NCBI RefSeq assembly: GCF_030812195.1
Contig: NZ_JAUSSF010000002.1
Coordinates: 310,001-374,000 of the forward strand
Direction of reading: 5' to 3'
DNA: 64,000 bases
Source: Chryseobacterium lathyri
GTDB taxonomy: Bacteria; Bacteroidota; Bacteroidia; Flavobacteriales; Weeksellaceae
Position numbers and translations under genes: made by a program. The notes under the pieces are model-generated. The model was not told the DNA's origin and made no database searches. It saw nothing but the letters and a program-made list of their open reading frames with translations. This document shows, piece after piece, positions 52,103-61,529 of this stretch (its first letter is position 1; each line of letters opens with the position of its first letter).

Positions 52103-53692
52103 ATGGCGCAGAAAGAAACATTATCATCCCTTACACACGGAAATTTTGCAAGAGAACTGTCTATTGCGGATGGAAAAATGCCACCCAATGCTGTAGATTT
52201 TGAAAGACTGGTTATAGGAACTTTTTTAATAGATAAAAAAGGTCTTGATCATTCTATTGACCTTCTTACTCCCGAAGTATTTTATGATCCCAGACATCAG
52301 GTTATTTTTGCTGCGATTTTAAAGCTTTACGAGGGTAATCATCCTGTAGATCTTATGACGATTATCCAGGAGTTAAAAAAAGAAGATAAATTAAGCCAGG
52401 CAGGAGGAGACCATTATATCATTGATCTTACCATGGGAGTAAGCTCTTCTGCCCATATTGAATATCATGTCCGTGTTATTCTGGAAAAATATATTTTAAG
52501 AAGCCTGATTAATGTTTCTGCCAACGTGATTGATTCATCATATAAAGAATCCACGGATGTATTCGAACTTTTGGATAAGGCTGAGCAATCTTTCTTTGAG
52601 ATTACCAACGGTACGATCAAAAAAGGATTTGACACTGCCAATTCATTGGTAAAGCAGGCAATTGACACTATTAAATCGTTGAAAGATAAAGAAGGACTTT
52701 CAGGAGTTCCTTCAGGATTCAGGGATATTGACAAAGAAACGGGAGGCTGGCAGAATTCCGACCTCATCATTATTGCAGCCCGTCCCGCAATGGGTAAAAC
52801 AGCGTTTCTTCTGTCGATGGCCAGAAATATTGCCGTAGGCCACAAGATCCCCATGGTGCTTTTCTCTCTGGAGATGGCATCTGTACAGCTCATCACCAGA
52901 ATGATTGCTTCGGAAACTAAAATTTCTTCCGAAAAACTAAGAAAAGGAACTTTAGATGATGAAGAATGGCAGAGACTGTTCTCCAATGTATCCGAACTGG
53001 AAAATGCACCGCTTTTTATTGACGAAACCCCTTCTCTATCTATATTCGACTTCCGTGCAAAATGCCGAAGACTGGTAATGCAGCATGGCGTAAGACTGAT
53101 CATGGTGGATTACCTTCAGCTGATGACTGCAGGAGGCGGAGGAAAAGGAGTAGGAAACCGTGAACAGGAAATCTCCATGATCTCACGTTCATTAAAAGCC
53201 ATTGCCAAAGAGCTTAATGTGCCTGTTATTGCACTTTCGCAGTTATCGAGAAGTGTAGAAGCCCGTCCCGGAAAAAGACCTCAGCTTTCTGACCTGAGGG
53301 AATCCGGAGCAATTGAGCAGGATGCGGATATTGTATCCTTTATTTTCAGACCTGAATATTATAAAATTGCCGTTTGGGACAACGATGAAGAAGGCCAGGA
53401 AACTCCAACGGAGAACCAGGCTGAACTGATCATCGCAAAACACAGAAATGGTGCTACAGCCGATGTAAGATTATCATTCTTGAAACATTTTGCAAAATTC
53501 GGGGATATTGAAGCAGCATTAGACGGTGGTATGGGAGGTTATCCTTCTAATTTCGGATCTAACGAGCCCAACGGTTTTGATAAAATAAGAACTACTATTC
53601 AACCTGGAGCTGCATTTGACTTGCCGGATAGTTCAAAACTTTCAGGATCCTCAATGAATGATCTTGATGACGATGACGATTTCCCATTCTAG
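52103..53692 (+). CDS. dnaB: replicative DNA helicase DnaB
   Basis: The 529-residue protein has an N-terminal helical domain (AVDFERLVIGTFLIDKKGL near 26-44) and a RecA-like motor with Walker A ARPAMGKTAF near 226-235, the Walker B MVDYLQLMTAGG near 334-345 and ALSQLSRSVEARPGKRPQLS near 374-393. It unwinds DNA at the replication fork and loads primase. The C-terminus has the acidic LDDDDDFPF tail. No intein or insertion is seen. It is placed between T9SS adhesin genes with its own promoter. Confidence 0.97.
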   Translation: MAQKETLSSLTHGNFARELSIADGKMPPNAVDFERLVIGTFLIDKKGLDHSIDLLTPEVFYDPRHQVIFAAILKLYEGNHPVDLMTIIQELKKEDKLSQAGGDHYIIDLTMGVSSSAHIEYHVRVILEKYILRSLINVSANVIDSSYKESTDVFELLDKAEQSFFEITNGTIKKGFDTANSLVKQAIDTIKSLKDKEGLSGVPSGFRDIDKETGGWQNSDLIIIAARPAMGKTAFLLSMARNIAVGHKIPMVLFSLEMASVQLITRMIASETKISSEKLRKGTLDDEEWQRLFSNVSELENAPLFIDETPSLSIFDFRAKCRRLVMQHGVRLIMVDYLQLMTAGGGGKGVGNREQEISMISRSLKAIAKELNVPVIALSQLSRSVEARPGKRPQLSDLRESGAIEQDADIVSFIFRPEYYKIAVWDNDEEGQETPTENQAELIIAKHRNGATADVRLSFLKHFAKFGDIEAALDGGMGGYPSNFGSNEPNGFDKIRTTIQPGAAFDLPDSSKLSGSSMNDLDDDDDFPF

Positions 53693-53777
53693 AGCCAATG
53701 ATACTATTTTAAATTAATAACAGTTGGTATTATTCAGCTTAGCTTTTAGCAAATACCAGTTTATATAGACTTAACTT

Positions 53778-54254
53778 TTGAGAATAGAAATATACACCGA
53801 CGGTGCATGCAGCGGAAACCCCGGAAAAGGAGGCTACGGAATCCTTATGCGTGTTCCTGAAAAAAATTATCAGAAAACATTTTCGAAAGGTTTCAGAAAA
53901 ACCACCAATAACAGAATGGAGCTCCTTGCGGTTATTTCTGCCATGGAGAAACTAAAGTCTTCGGAGAACGATATCCACATTTATACAGACAGCAAATATG
54001 TAGCTGATGCTGTGAATCAAAAGTGGATCGCGGGATGGATCAAAAGAGGATGGAAAAATGTAAAAAATCCTGATCTCTGGAAGAGATTCATTGAAATGTA
54101 CAACAAGCACACACCAAAAATGCATTGGGTAAAAGGTCATGCGGGACACTTTGAAAACGAGCTTTGTGATAAACTGGCCGTAGCCGCCGCAAATTCATCC
54201 GATCTGGAAATCGACACTTATTTTGAAGGCTTGGAAAGCAATTCTCTTTTTTAA
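53778..54254 (+). CDS. rnhA: ribonuclease HI
   Basis: The 158-residue protein has the RNase HI catalytic set: YTDGACSGNPGKGGYG near 6-21 (first Asp), MELLAVISAMEKL near 46-58 (Glu), IYTDSKYVADAVN near 66-78 (Asp), and the final Asp in CDKLAVAAA near 135. It removes RNA from RNA-DNA hybrids. The start must be TTG at 53778: an in-frame TAA lies immediately upstream at 53772, and no nearby ATG keeps the first strand. It follows dnaB by 85 bases. Confidence 0.95.
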   Translation: MRIEIYTDGACSGNPGKGGYGILMRVPEKNYQKTFSKGFRKTTNNRMELLAVISAMEKLKSSENDIHIYTDSKYVADAVNQKWIAGWIKRGWKNVKNPDLWKRFIEMYNKHTPKMHWVKGHAGHFENELCDKLAVAAANSSDLEIDTYFEGLESNSLF

Positions 54255-54410
54255 TAAATCTAAATTACCATCCATATCATTAATTATTCCTTATCCATCT
54301 TATCATTTATTGACAAATCATTATCATTTTCAGTAAAATTAACATTAAATACACATTAATCGATTGGGATTTAATATATTTACAGTGTCTAAATAAGTAA
54401 TCCCTCTTCA

Positions 54411-56663
54411 ATGAAAAAATTTTTACTGTCTTATATTTTACTCATTTCGTTTTTTTTATCTGGAAGCCTGTCTTCTCAAACGTACCAGTTAACAGGAAAT
54501 CCTGTAAATACCACCGGATGGAGTATGGTCTCGCCGACACAGGTACTGGGCGATTTCGTTCAGCTTACTCCGGATACCAATAACCAGTCCGGGTCTATCA
54601 GGCTGAATGACCAGATCAACTTAAAATACTGTGATAAATGGAGGGTGGAATTCGATTTCAGGATGGATTCTAACCAAACTTCCAACGGTGACGGAATTGC
54701 ATTTTGGTACTTGGCGAACCCACCTGTAGCCAGCGTGCTAGGTTCCGGTCTTGGAGTTTCCCAAAACGCGGTTGGATTTATTGTAGGTTTTGACACTTAC
54801 AATAACACAACCACAGCTACAATGAGCAAGATACATGTTGCTTATGGACAGGTTGCCAATACAACAGATAACAACAATGTAGAATTCTTCAATGTGCCGG
54901 GAAGTTCTTTTCACTCACCCGACCTGAATACCACTCAGCCTTTCCAGGGAACAACTTATAAACATGTTGAAGTAACGGCCCAGGTAGATCCGGCTGTTCC
55001 TACCAACTGGATTGTAAAAATCACACTTGACGGTACGACAATCTGCAACCAGTCTTTTGCCCCTTCGGGTACGGCAGCAGCTATGACTGTCGGATATTTC
55101 GGATTTTCGGCTTCTACAGGAGGGGCAAGATCAAGACATTCCATTAAAAATGTAAAAATCTACACTGATAAAGTCCCTATTTTACAAAGTACAGCGACAC
55201 AGTCTTTCTGCCCGAATCCGACAACAGGATTTGCCTCTGTAAATTTAACAACTTTCAATTCTCAATTCGTAAGTAATCCTTCCAATTATACATTCACATA
55301 TCTGCAGGGCTCAACACCAATTGCAAATCCTACCAATTTCCAATTCAACGCAAATACTACGGTTACCGTGATTGTAAAGGACAATGCAGGAATATTATGT
55401 GATAATCCAGACGGGAAAATACAGCTGGTACTGGCTCCGCTTACCCTTACCGACAAAACATTAACGGCGTGTAATAACAATAAAATTGGAACAGGATTAT
55501 TCAACCTCAATACTGCAGATGTCACAAATGTACTTGGCGCCACTAAAAAGTATTATAAAACACTGAATGATCTGAACGCCGGAACCAACGAAATCACGAA
55601 TCCCAACTCTTATACTTCCGCACCCGGAATAGTTTATGTAAAAGTAACCACGCCGCAGGGATGTACCGGTACGGCAAAAATTACCCTGACATTCTACCCG
55701 GAAACCCCAGTAAACGAGGCAACACTTCAGTCCTGCTTTCTACAGGATAATATTACGAATGCTATATTTGATCTTACTTCTGCCAATGTAACAACACTGA
55801 CCAGCGGTTTTATAAAGAAATATTATTTAAGTGTGGCAGATGCTTTAAACGGAACCAATGAGATCGTAAATCCTTCTCAATATATGTCAGTGAGCACCGC
55901 AATCTATATTAAGGTAACAGACTCTAATGCATGTTTTGCTATAGCAAAAGTTAATCTTGTTGTACTTCCACCAGTGAAATCTACCGTTTTAAAAGATAAA
56001 ATCATCTGTATTGACGGAAGAACAGATCTGGATGCAGGTCCCGGCTTTGACGGATATGAGTGGATTACAGGCGCAACCACTCCTTCTATACAGGGAGTAG
56101 GTGTCGGTCTTTATTGGGTAAAGCTAAAGACAGGAGACTGTATTACCCTACAGACCGTGAAGGTTATTGCTTCAGCCAACCCTGTTATCTCAAGTATTGA
56201 TATCAATAATACAACGGTAACTGTGAATGTTTCTGGAGGCACTCCGCCATACAAATATTCTTTAAATGGGATAGATTGGCAGGATTCGAATACGTTTACA
56301 GGACTGCACAGAGGAGAAGTAAGAATTTTTGTCAAAGACTTTTATAACTGTTCACCTGTTGAAGTTCAGATCACTGTTCCCAATCTGATCAATGCGATCA
56401 CACCAAACGGAGATAACGTTAATGACTTTATTGATTATTCTGCACTGGCATATAAGAAAAACCTTGTTTTTATAGTATATGACAGATATGGCAATAAACT
56501 TTATGAAGCTGATAAAATGAGAAACTTTAAATGGGACGGGACTGCTTTTGGCAAAAAAATCCTGACAGGAACTTATTGGTATTCTATCTCATGGAATGAA
56601 AACGACAAGAATAATACTGCTACAAAATATTCCGGCTGGGTATTACTAAAAAACAGAGAGTAA
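54411..56663 (+). CDS. T9SS type-B (CHU_C) lectin-like surface protein, N-class B, C-class Y
   Basis: The 750-residue protein has a signal peptide (MKKFLLSYILLISFFLSGSL) and an N-terminal L-type lectin-like domain of ~230 residues: YQLTGNPVNTTGWSMV, GDGIAFWYLANPP near 94-106, GFDTYNNT near 127 and YFGFSASTGGARSRHS near 229-244. Two ~85-residue repeats, an Ig-like DAGPGFDGYEW region and a CHU_C domain (LVFIVYDRYGNKLYEADKM) follow. The lectin domain predicts binding of a glycan. TATATTTA at 54375-54382 lies 28 bases before the ATG, almost the same spacing as in the paralogue at 56904. Confidence 0.87.
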   Translation: MKKFLLSYILLISFFLSGSLSSQTYQLTGNPVNTTGWSMVSPTQVLGDFVQLTPDTNNQSGSIRLNDQINLKYCDKWRVEFDFRMDSNQTSNGDGIAFWYLANPPVASVLGSGLGVSQNAVGFIVGFDTYNNTTTATMSKIHVAYGQVANTTDNNNVEFFNVPGSSFHSPDLNTTQPFQGTTYKHVEVTAQVDPAVPTNWIVKITLDGTTICNQSFAPSGTAAAMTVGYFGFSASTGGARSRHSIKNVKIYTDKVPILQSTATQSFCPNPTTGFASVNLTTFNSQFVSNPSNYTFTYLQGSTPIANPTNFQFNANTTVTVIVKDNAGILCDNPDGKIQLVLAPLTLTDKTLTACNNNKIGTGLFNLNTADVTNVLGATKKYYKTLNDLNAGTNEITNPNSYTSAPGIVYVKVTTPQGCTGTAKITLTFYPETPVNEATLQSCFLQDNITNAIFDLTSANVTTLTSGFIKKYYLSVADALNGTNEIVNPSQYMSVSTAIYIKVTDSNACFAIAKVNLVVLPPVKSTVLKDKIICIDGRTDLDAGPGFDGYEWITGATTPSIQGVGVGLYWVKLKTGDCITLQTVKVIASANPVISSIDINNTTVTVNVSGGTPPYKYSLNGIDWQDSNTFTGLHRGEVRIFVKDFYNCSPVEVQITVPNLINAITPNGDNVNDFIDYSALAYKKNLVFIVYDRYGNKLYEADKMRNFKWDGTAFGKKILTGTYWYSISWNENDKNNTATKYSGWVLLKNRE

Positions 56664-56672
56664 CTTCTCCTT

Positions 56673-56704
56673 AAAAAATCACTCCATTTTTGGAGTGATT
56701 TTTT
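56673..56704 (+). terminator. rho-independent terminator after the 54411 adhesin
   Basis: A perfect 14-base stem (AAAAAATCACTCCA with TGGAGTGATTTTTT) has a 4-base T loop and is followed by A/T sequence. Confidence 0.92.
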
Positions 56705-56903
56705 AAATAATACCAATTAAAGAAAAAGAACAATAAATTTTTTATTTAACAATGAAAAAACCGCATCAGTTTCAACAATTACCATTAATTATTAAAAATA
56801 AGTCTCAAATTGACAATTTAAACTAAACAATTGACAATTATTCATTATACAACATGAATCAAAATAAATATATTTATATCGATAACCACAAAACTTTCGT
56901 TTC

Positions 56904-59165
56904 ATGAAAAAAAAACTACTCATTTATTATTTAACTCTCTTATTTGGTTTCTCAGGGCAGCTGTTTTCCCAAACTTATCAGCTTACCGGAAACCCGGTCA
57001 ACACTACAGGCTGGGACCTTGTTTCCAATGCAGCTGTTGACACAGATTTTATCAGGCTTACAACTGATAATGGAAACCTGTATGGCGCTATAAAACTGGC
57101 TACCCCTATCACATTAAGTTATTGCGACAAATGGAAAGTGGAATTTGACTTTAGAATTGACGGAAACGGAACTACACAGTTCGGTAGAGGAGACGGATTT
57201 ACCTTCTGGTATCTTGCCAATCCGCCGACAGGATTCGTATCCGGTGGCGGGCTCGGAATTCCTGGAAATGCTTCCGGACTGATGGTAGGATTTGATATTT
57301 TCAACAATACCACGGAAGGACAGATGAGTAAAGTACACGTTCTTTACGGCACCAACAACACAGCCGGAAACAATATTGAATATAATACAACACCCGGCAG
57401 TACGTTTCACTCTCCTGACCTCAACCCTACCCAGCCATTTGTAGGCCCAACCTACAGGCACGTAGAGGTAAACGGCGAAACAGACCTTACCAATCCTACG
57501 AACTGGATCATTAAAATAAAAATTGACGGAGTCCTTATTGCAGACCAATCATTCGCTCCTTCAGGTGCTGCTATCGGTATGTCACAGGGTTACTTTGGGT
57601 TTTCGGCAGCTACGGGAGGCGCCAGTGCAAGACATTCCATCAAAAATGTAAAAGTCTTCGTAGACAAAGTTCCAATCCTAAATGCTACAGTAACTCCATT
57701 TGTATGTACCAATCCTGCAACTGGTAACGGGACTGTGGATCTTACATCTTTCAATGCTCAGTTTGTCAATAATCCTGGAAATTATATATTCACTTATTAT
57801 ATTTTAGGAAGTTCAACGCCTATTGCCAATCCTTCAAACTTTTTGTATTCAGGCGCCACCACAATTAAGGTCGTTATTAAAGACCCAAGCTCTACACTCT
57901 GTGACAATGGAGACGGAGTCATACAGCTGAATCCGACCCCGTTTGCAGCAACAGATGCTTCTCTTACAGGATGTAATAACAACAATGCCGGCACTGCGAC
58001 ATTCGACCTTACTACAGCTGCTTTAACAACGGTACCCGGCTGTACGATGGAATTCTACAATACAATGGCTGACCTGAATGCAGGGATCAACCAGATTCCT
58101 AATCCAACAGCTTACGCATCAGGAGCAGCCATATTATTTGCAAAAGTGACAACGCCTCAGGGATGTGTGAGTGTGGCAAAAGTTACCCTGAATCTTAACC
58201 CGGTTGTTGTAGTTACTGATACATCATTAAGATCATGTTTTCTTGAAACCAATCCTTCGCTGGGCACATTCAATTTAAGCAATGCTCCGGTAACAGTATT
58301 GACGGGAGCAATAAAAAAATACTATCCATCCCTTGCAGATGCTGAAAACGGAACGAATGAAATTTTAAATTTCCTAGCCTACACCGCTCCATCCGGAGTA
58401 ATCTATGTTAAAGTATTCAATGCACAGGGATGCTATTCAATCGCAAAAGTAACCCTGACCGTACTTGCTCCTGTTCCATCGAGTGTATTACGAGACAAGA
58501 TCATCTGTATTGAAGACAAAACCACACTGGATGCAGGGCCAGGGTTCAATGGTTATGAATGGAGCACAGGTGCAACAACACAGGCTATAAATAATGTTGG
58601 CGTGGGAACTTACTGGGTAAAATTAAAGACCGGAGACTGTATTACGCTACAGACGGTAAAAGTATATGCTTCAGAGCAACCCGTGGTTACCAGTATTGAT
58701 ATTTCAGGAAGCACTGTAACAGTCTTTGTTAACGGAGGAACCCCACCTTACCAATATTCAATGGATAATATACAGTGGCAGGATTCTAATATATTCACCA
58801 ATGTGGCAAGGGGTGATACCAAAATCTATGTGAAGGACAGCTATGATTGCGAACCTATTCAGATCGACATTACGGTTCCTAATCTTATCAACGTGATCAC
58901 TCCAAACGGAGACGGAATAAACGATGCTATTGATTATTCAGCGCTTTCCAATAAAAAGAACCTGGAAATCGGAATCTTCGACCGATATGGATACAAGCTC
59001 TTCCAGGCCGACAAATCTAACAGATATGTCTGGGATGGCACCACCAACGGAAGTAAAAAAGTTCCTACCGGAAATTACTGGTATTCTATCACCTGGAATG
59101 AAAACAACAGCAAGAACACTCCAATTAAATTCTCAGGTTGGATTATGGTAAAAAACAGAGAATAA
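56904..59165 (+). CDS. T9SS type-B (CHU_C) lectin-like surface protein, N-class B, C-class X
   Basis: The 753-residue protein has a signal peptide (MKKKLLIYYLTLLFGFSGQL) and a lectin-like domain that matches 54411: YQLTGNPVNTTGWDLV, GDGFTFWYLANPP, GFDIFNNT and YFGFSAATGGASARHS. The C-terminal half differs: LRSCFLETNPSLGTFNLS, LDAGPGFNGYEWSTGATTQ and FDRYGYKLFQADKSN match the gene at 47465, not 54411. The near-consensus TATATTTA is at 56869-56876. It should be exported by T9SS and bound at the surface as a glycan-binding adhesin. Confidence 0.87.
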   Translation: MKKKLLIYYLTLLFGFSGQLFSQTYQLTGNPVNTTGWDLVSNAAVDTDFIRLTTDNGNLYGAIKLATPITLSYCDKWKVEFDFRIDGNGTTQFGRGDGFTFWYLANPPTGFVSGGGLGIPGNASGLMVGFDIFNNTTEGQMSKVHVLYGTNNTAGNNIEYNTTPGSTFHSPDLNPTQPFVGPTYRHVEVNGETDLTNPTNWIIKIKIDGVLIADQSFAPSGAAIGMSQGYFGFSAATGGASARHSIKNVKVFVDKVPILNATVTPFVCTNPATGNGTVDLTSFNAQFVNNPGNYIFTYYILGSSTPIANPSNFLYSGATTIKVVIKDPSSTLCDNGDGVIQLNPTPFAATDASLTGCNNNNAGTATFDLTTAALTTVPGCTMEFYNTMADLNAGINQIPNPTAYASGAAILFAKVTTPQGCVSVAKVTLNLNPVVVVTDTSLRSCFLETNPSLGTFNLSNAPVTVLTGAIKKYYPSLADAENGTNEILNFLAYTAPSGVIYVKVFNAQGCYSIAKVTLTVLAPVPSSVLRDKIICIEDKTTLDAGPGFNGYEWSTGATTQAINNVGVGTYWVKLKTGDCITLQTVKVYASEQPVVTSIDISGSTVTVFVNGGTPPYQYSMDNIQWQDSNIFTNVARGDTKIYVKDSYDCEPIQIDITVPNLINVITPNGDGINDAIDYSALSNKKNLEIGIFDRYGYKLFQADKSNRYVWDGTTNGSKKVPTGNYWYSITWNENNSKNTPIKFSGWIMVKNRE

Positions 59166-59193
59166 ATTAAAATTAATTATTTTTCAATAGCAG

Positions 59194-59223
59194 GATCACT
59201 CCAAATTTGGGGTGATCTTTTTT
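59194..59223 (+). terminator. rho-independent terminator after the 56904 adhesin
   Basis: A 12-base stem (GATCACTCCAAA with TTTGGGGTGATC, one mismatch pair of G-U type) is followed by a T run. Confidence 0.85.
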
Positions 59224-59278
59224 CACTTTCACAAAAGAGATATTTCATTATAAACGCACTTTATTCGCATTCTATTCT

Positions 59279-59286
59279 TAAATTTG
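59279..59286 (+). promoter_or_regulatory. TAnnTTTG element 4 bases before the nitroreductase
   Basis: TAAATTTG ends four bases before the ATG at 59291, predicting a leaderless mRNA. Confidence 0.6.
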
Positions 59287-59290
59287 TCTC

Positions 59291-59917
59291 ATGAATTATT
59301 TGGAAGCTTTAAGCAGAAGATATTCTGTGAAGAAATTTAATCATGCGATTATCCCTCAAGATACCCTACACAATATTCTTGAGTCGGGAAAGCTGTCTGC
59401 CAGTTCGCTTGGGCTTCAACCCTACAAAGTACTGGTAGTGGAAAGCCAGGAAATGAAACAGAAATTAATTCCGGCTTTCTATAACCCTTCCCAGATTTCT
59501 ACCTGTTCGCACCTTATAATAATTATTTCTAAGAGAACTATTGAAGAAAGCTATATTCATGGTTATTTTAATCATATTTCCGAGGTAAGGGAAACTCCTG
59601 TTGAGAAACTAGACCTGTTCAGAAAAAGCATTAATCAGCATATCACCCAAAAAACACAGGATGAAATTTTCAACTGGGCAGAAAAGCAGTCTTATATAGT
59701 ACTGGCCAATCTGATGTATGCCGCCGCCATTGAAAATATTGATTCCTGCCCTATGGAAGGCTTCCGGCAGGAGTTGATAGAAGAGATTCTAAACATCAAT
59801 CCTGAGACAGAAAAAGTAACCGTAACTCTGGCTTTAGGTTACCGTTCTGAGGAAGATCATTTTCAACACATGAAAAAAGTAAGAAAACCAAACGAAAAAT
59901 TGTTTAAATTTATTTAA
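59291..59917 (+). CDS. nitroreductase family NAD(P)H oxidoreductase
   Basis: The 208-residue protein has the nitroreductase start SRRYSVKKFNHAIIPQDTL near 8-26 (FMN phosphate-binding Arg pair), LSASSLGLQPYKVLVVES near 34-51, and a C-terminal LALGYRSEEDHFQ block near 180-192. These FMN enzymes reduce nitroaromatics, quinones or other acceptors with NAD(P)H; members often act in stress defence. It precedes nadB by 30 bases on the same strand, and the three genes nitroreductase-nadB-nadC may be co-transcribed. The natural substrate is unknown. Confidence 0.88.
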   Translation: MNYLEALSRRYSVKKFNHAIIPQDTLHNILESGKLSASSLGLQPYKVLVVESQEMKQKLIPAFYNPSQISTCSHLIIIISKRTIEESYIHGYFNHISEVRETPVEKLDLFRKSINQHITQKTQDEIFNWAEKQSYIVLANLMYAAAIENIDSCPMEGFRQELIEEILNINPETEKVTVTLALGYRSEEDHFQHMKKVRKPNEKLFKFI

Positions 59918-59947
59918 TATTTAAACGATCGTACCTAAAGCAAGCAT

Positions 59948-61519
59948 ATGATAAAAGCGGATGTATTAGTAATTGGTTCCGGCATCTCGGGACTTTCCTA
60001 TGCCATTAAAGTTTCTGAACAGCTCCCTGATGCCAAGATCATCATCGTAACAAAATCCGACGAAGACGAAAGCAATACTAAATATGCACAGGGCGGGCTG
60101 GCTGTAGTCACCGATTTTAAAAATGATAATTTCGAAAAGCATATTGAAGATACCATGCGTGCCGGAGACGGGGAAAACAAACGCGAGGTCGTAGAAATGG
60201 TCGTAAGGGAAGCTCCTACAAGATTCAACGAAATTGTAGAATGGGGCGCCAATTTCGATATGAAAAACGGAGAATTTGCTTTGGGAAGAGAAGGCGGCCA
60301 CACTGAAAACAGAATCGTCCACCATAAAGATATTACCGGATTCGAGATTGAAAGAGCTCTTTTAGCAACAGCCAACAGCAGCCCGAATATCGAAATCCTT
60401 GATCATCACTATGTTATTGATATTATTACCCAACACCATGTTCCGGGAAAAGAAGTAAGTGAAGGTGATATCAACTGCTATGGCGCCTATATTCTTGATG
60501 AAAAATCAAAAAAAATCAAAAAGATCACTTCAAAAATAACATTGGTTGCCACAGGTGGTGCAGGACATGTTTATAAGAACACAACAAATCCTACTATTGC
60601 TACAGGAGACGGAATTGCTTTCGTAGCCCGTGCAAAAGGTAAGGTTTCCAATATGCAGTACTACCAGTTCCATCCAACAGCGCTGTACAGCAAGATCAAC
60701 GGAATGCTTTTCCTTATTTCTGAAGCAGTCCGGGGAGATGGTGCAAAATTGAGGACTAAAAAGGGCGAAAAATTCATGCATAAATATGATGAGCGCGAAG
60801 AATTAGCCTCCAGAGATATTGTAGCCAGAGCCATTGATAATGAAATGAAGATTTCCGGTGATGAATATGCCGGTCTTGACTGCATGGATATGGATCATGA
60901 AAGATTCCTAGAACATTTCCCAAATATTTATAAAAAATGTAAAGAAGAAGGAATTGATCCCTTCATCCAACTGATCCCTATAGTACCGGCATGCCATTAT
61001 CTGATGGGCGGCATTGAAGTCGACAGGGATGGCCAGTCCTCTATCCGGAATCTTTTTGCAGTGGGAGAATGTACCAATTCAGGATTGCATGGTGCCAATA
61101 GGCTGGCGTCAAACTCTTTATTGGAAGGCTTGGTTTTCGGACATAATGCCGCTATAAAAACGGTTACCCTCCTCAATGAGAATAATTTTAATTTTGATGA
61201 TCTTAAAGCCGTTCCGGAATGGAATGAGGAAGGTATGAAGATCATGGATGAAATGGTTATCATAAGCTACCTCAGAAAACAGCTTCAGGAAATGATGAGT
61301 GATCTGGTAGGTATTGTTAGAAGTAACAGACGCTTGAATATGGCCCTGCAGAAACATCAGGAAATTGCAGCAGCTGTGGACGAGATTTACCACTATTCCA
61401 TTCTTTCACCGCAGTTATCTGAATTAAGAAATTTAACAACCGTTGCCCACCTTATCATTACCCAATCTATGGAAATGACCGAAAATAAAGGCGCATTTTA
61501 CAATAAAGACTTAGCTTAA
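59948..61519 (+). CDS. nadB: L-aspartate oxidase
   Basis: The 523-residue protein has an N-terminal FAD-binding VIGSGISGLSYAIKV near 8-22, TKYAQGGLAVVTDF near 44-57, and the catalytic region REGGHTENRIVHHKDITGFE with conserved His/Arg near 116-135. GECTNSGLHGANRLASNSLL near 374-393 matches the family's FAD-binding end. It oxidises aspartate to iminoaspartate, the first step of de novo NAD synthesis. nadC follows 10 bases later, but nadA (quinolinate synthase), which acts between them, is not in the window. Confidence 0.96.
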   Translation: MIKADVLVIGSGISGLSYAIKVSEQLPDAKIIIVTKSDEDESNTKYAQGGLAVVTDFKNDNFEKHIEDTMRAGDGENKREVVEMVVREAPTRFNEIVEWGANFDMKNGEFALGREGGHTENRIVHHKDITGFEIERALLATANSSPNIEILDHHYVIDIITQHHVPGKEVSEGDINCYGAYILDEKSKKIKKITSKITLVATGGAGHVYKNTTNPTIATGDGIAFVARAKGKVSNMQYYQFHPTALYSKINGMLFLISEAVRGDGAKLRTKKGEKFMHKYDEREELASRDIVARAIDNEMKISGDEYAGLDCMDMDHERFLEHFPNIYKKCKEEGIDPFIQLIPIVPACHYLMGGIEVDRDGQSSIRNLFAVGECTNSGLHGANRLASNSLLEGLVFGHNAAIKTVTLLNENNFNFDDLKAVPEWNEEGMKIMDEMVIISYLRKQLQEMMSDLVGIVRSNRRLNMALQKHQEIAAAVDEIYHYSILSPQLSELRNLTTVAHLIITQSMEMTENKGAFYNKDLA

Positions 61520-61529
61520 AACATATATA

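Noticed and set aside
56664..56903. A 24-codon frame near 56753 and the AATTGACAATT repeats in this gap
   Set aside because: The frame is low-complexity with no signal or family, and the repeats are short and A+T-rich enough to be chance.
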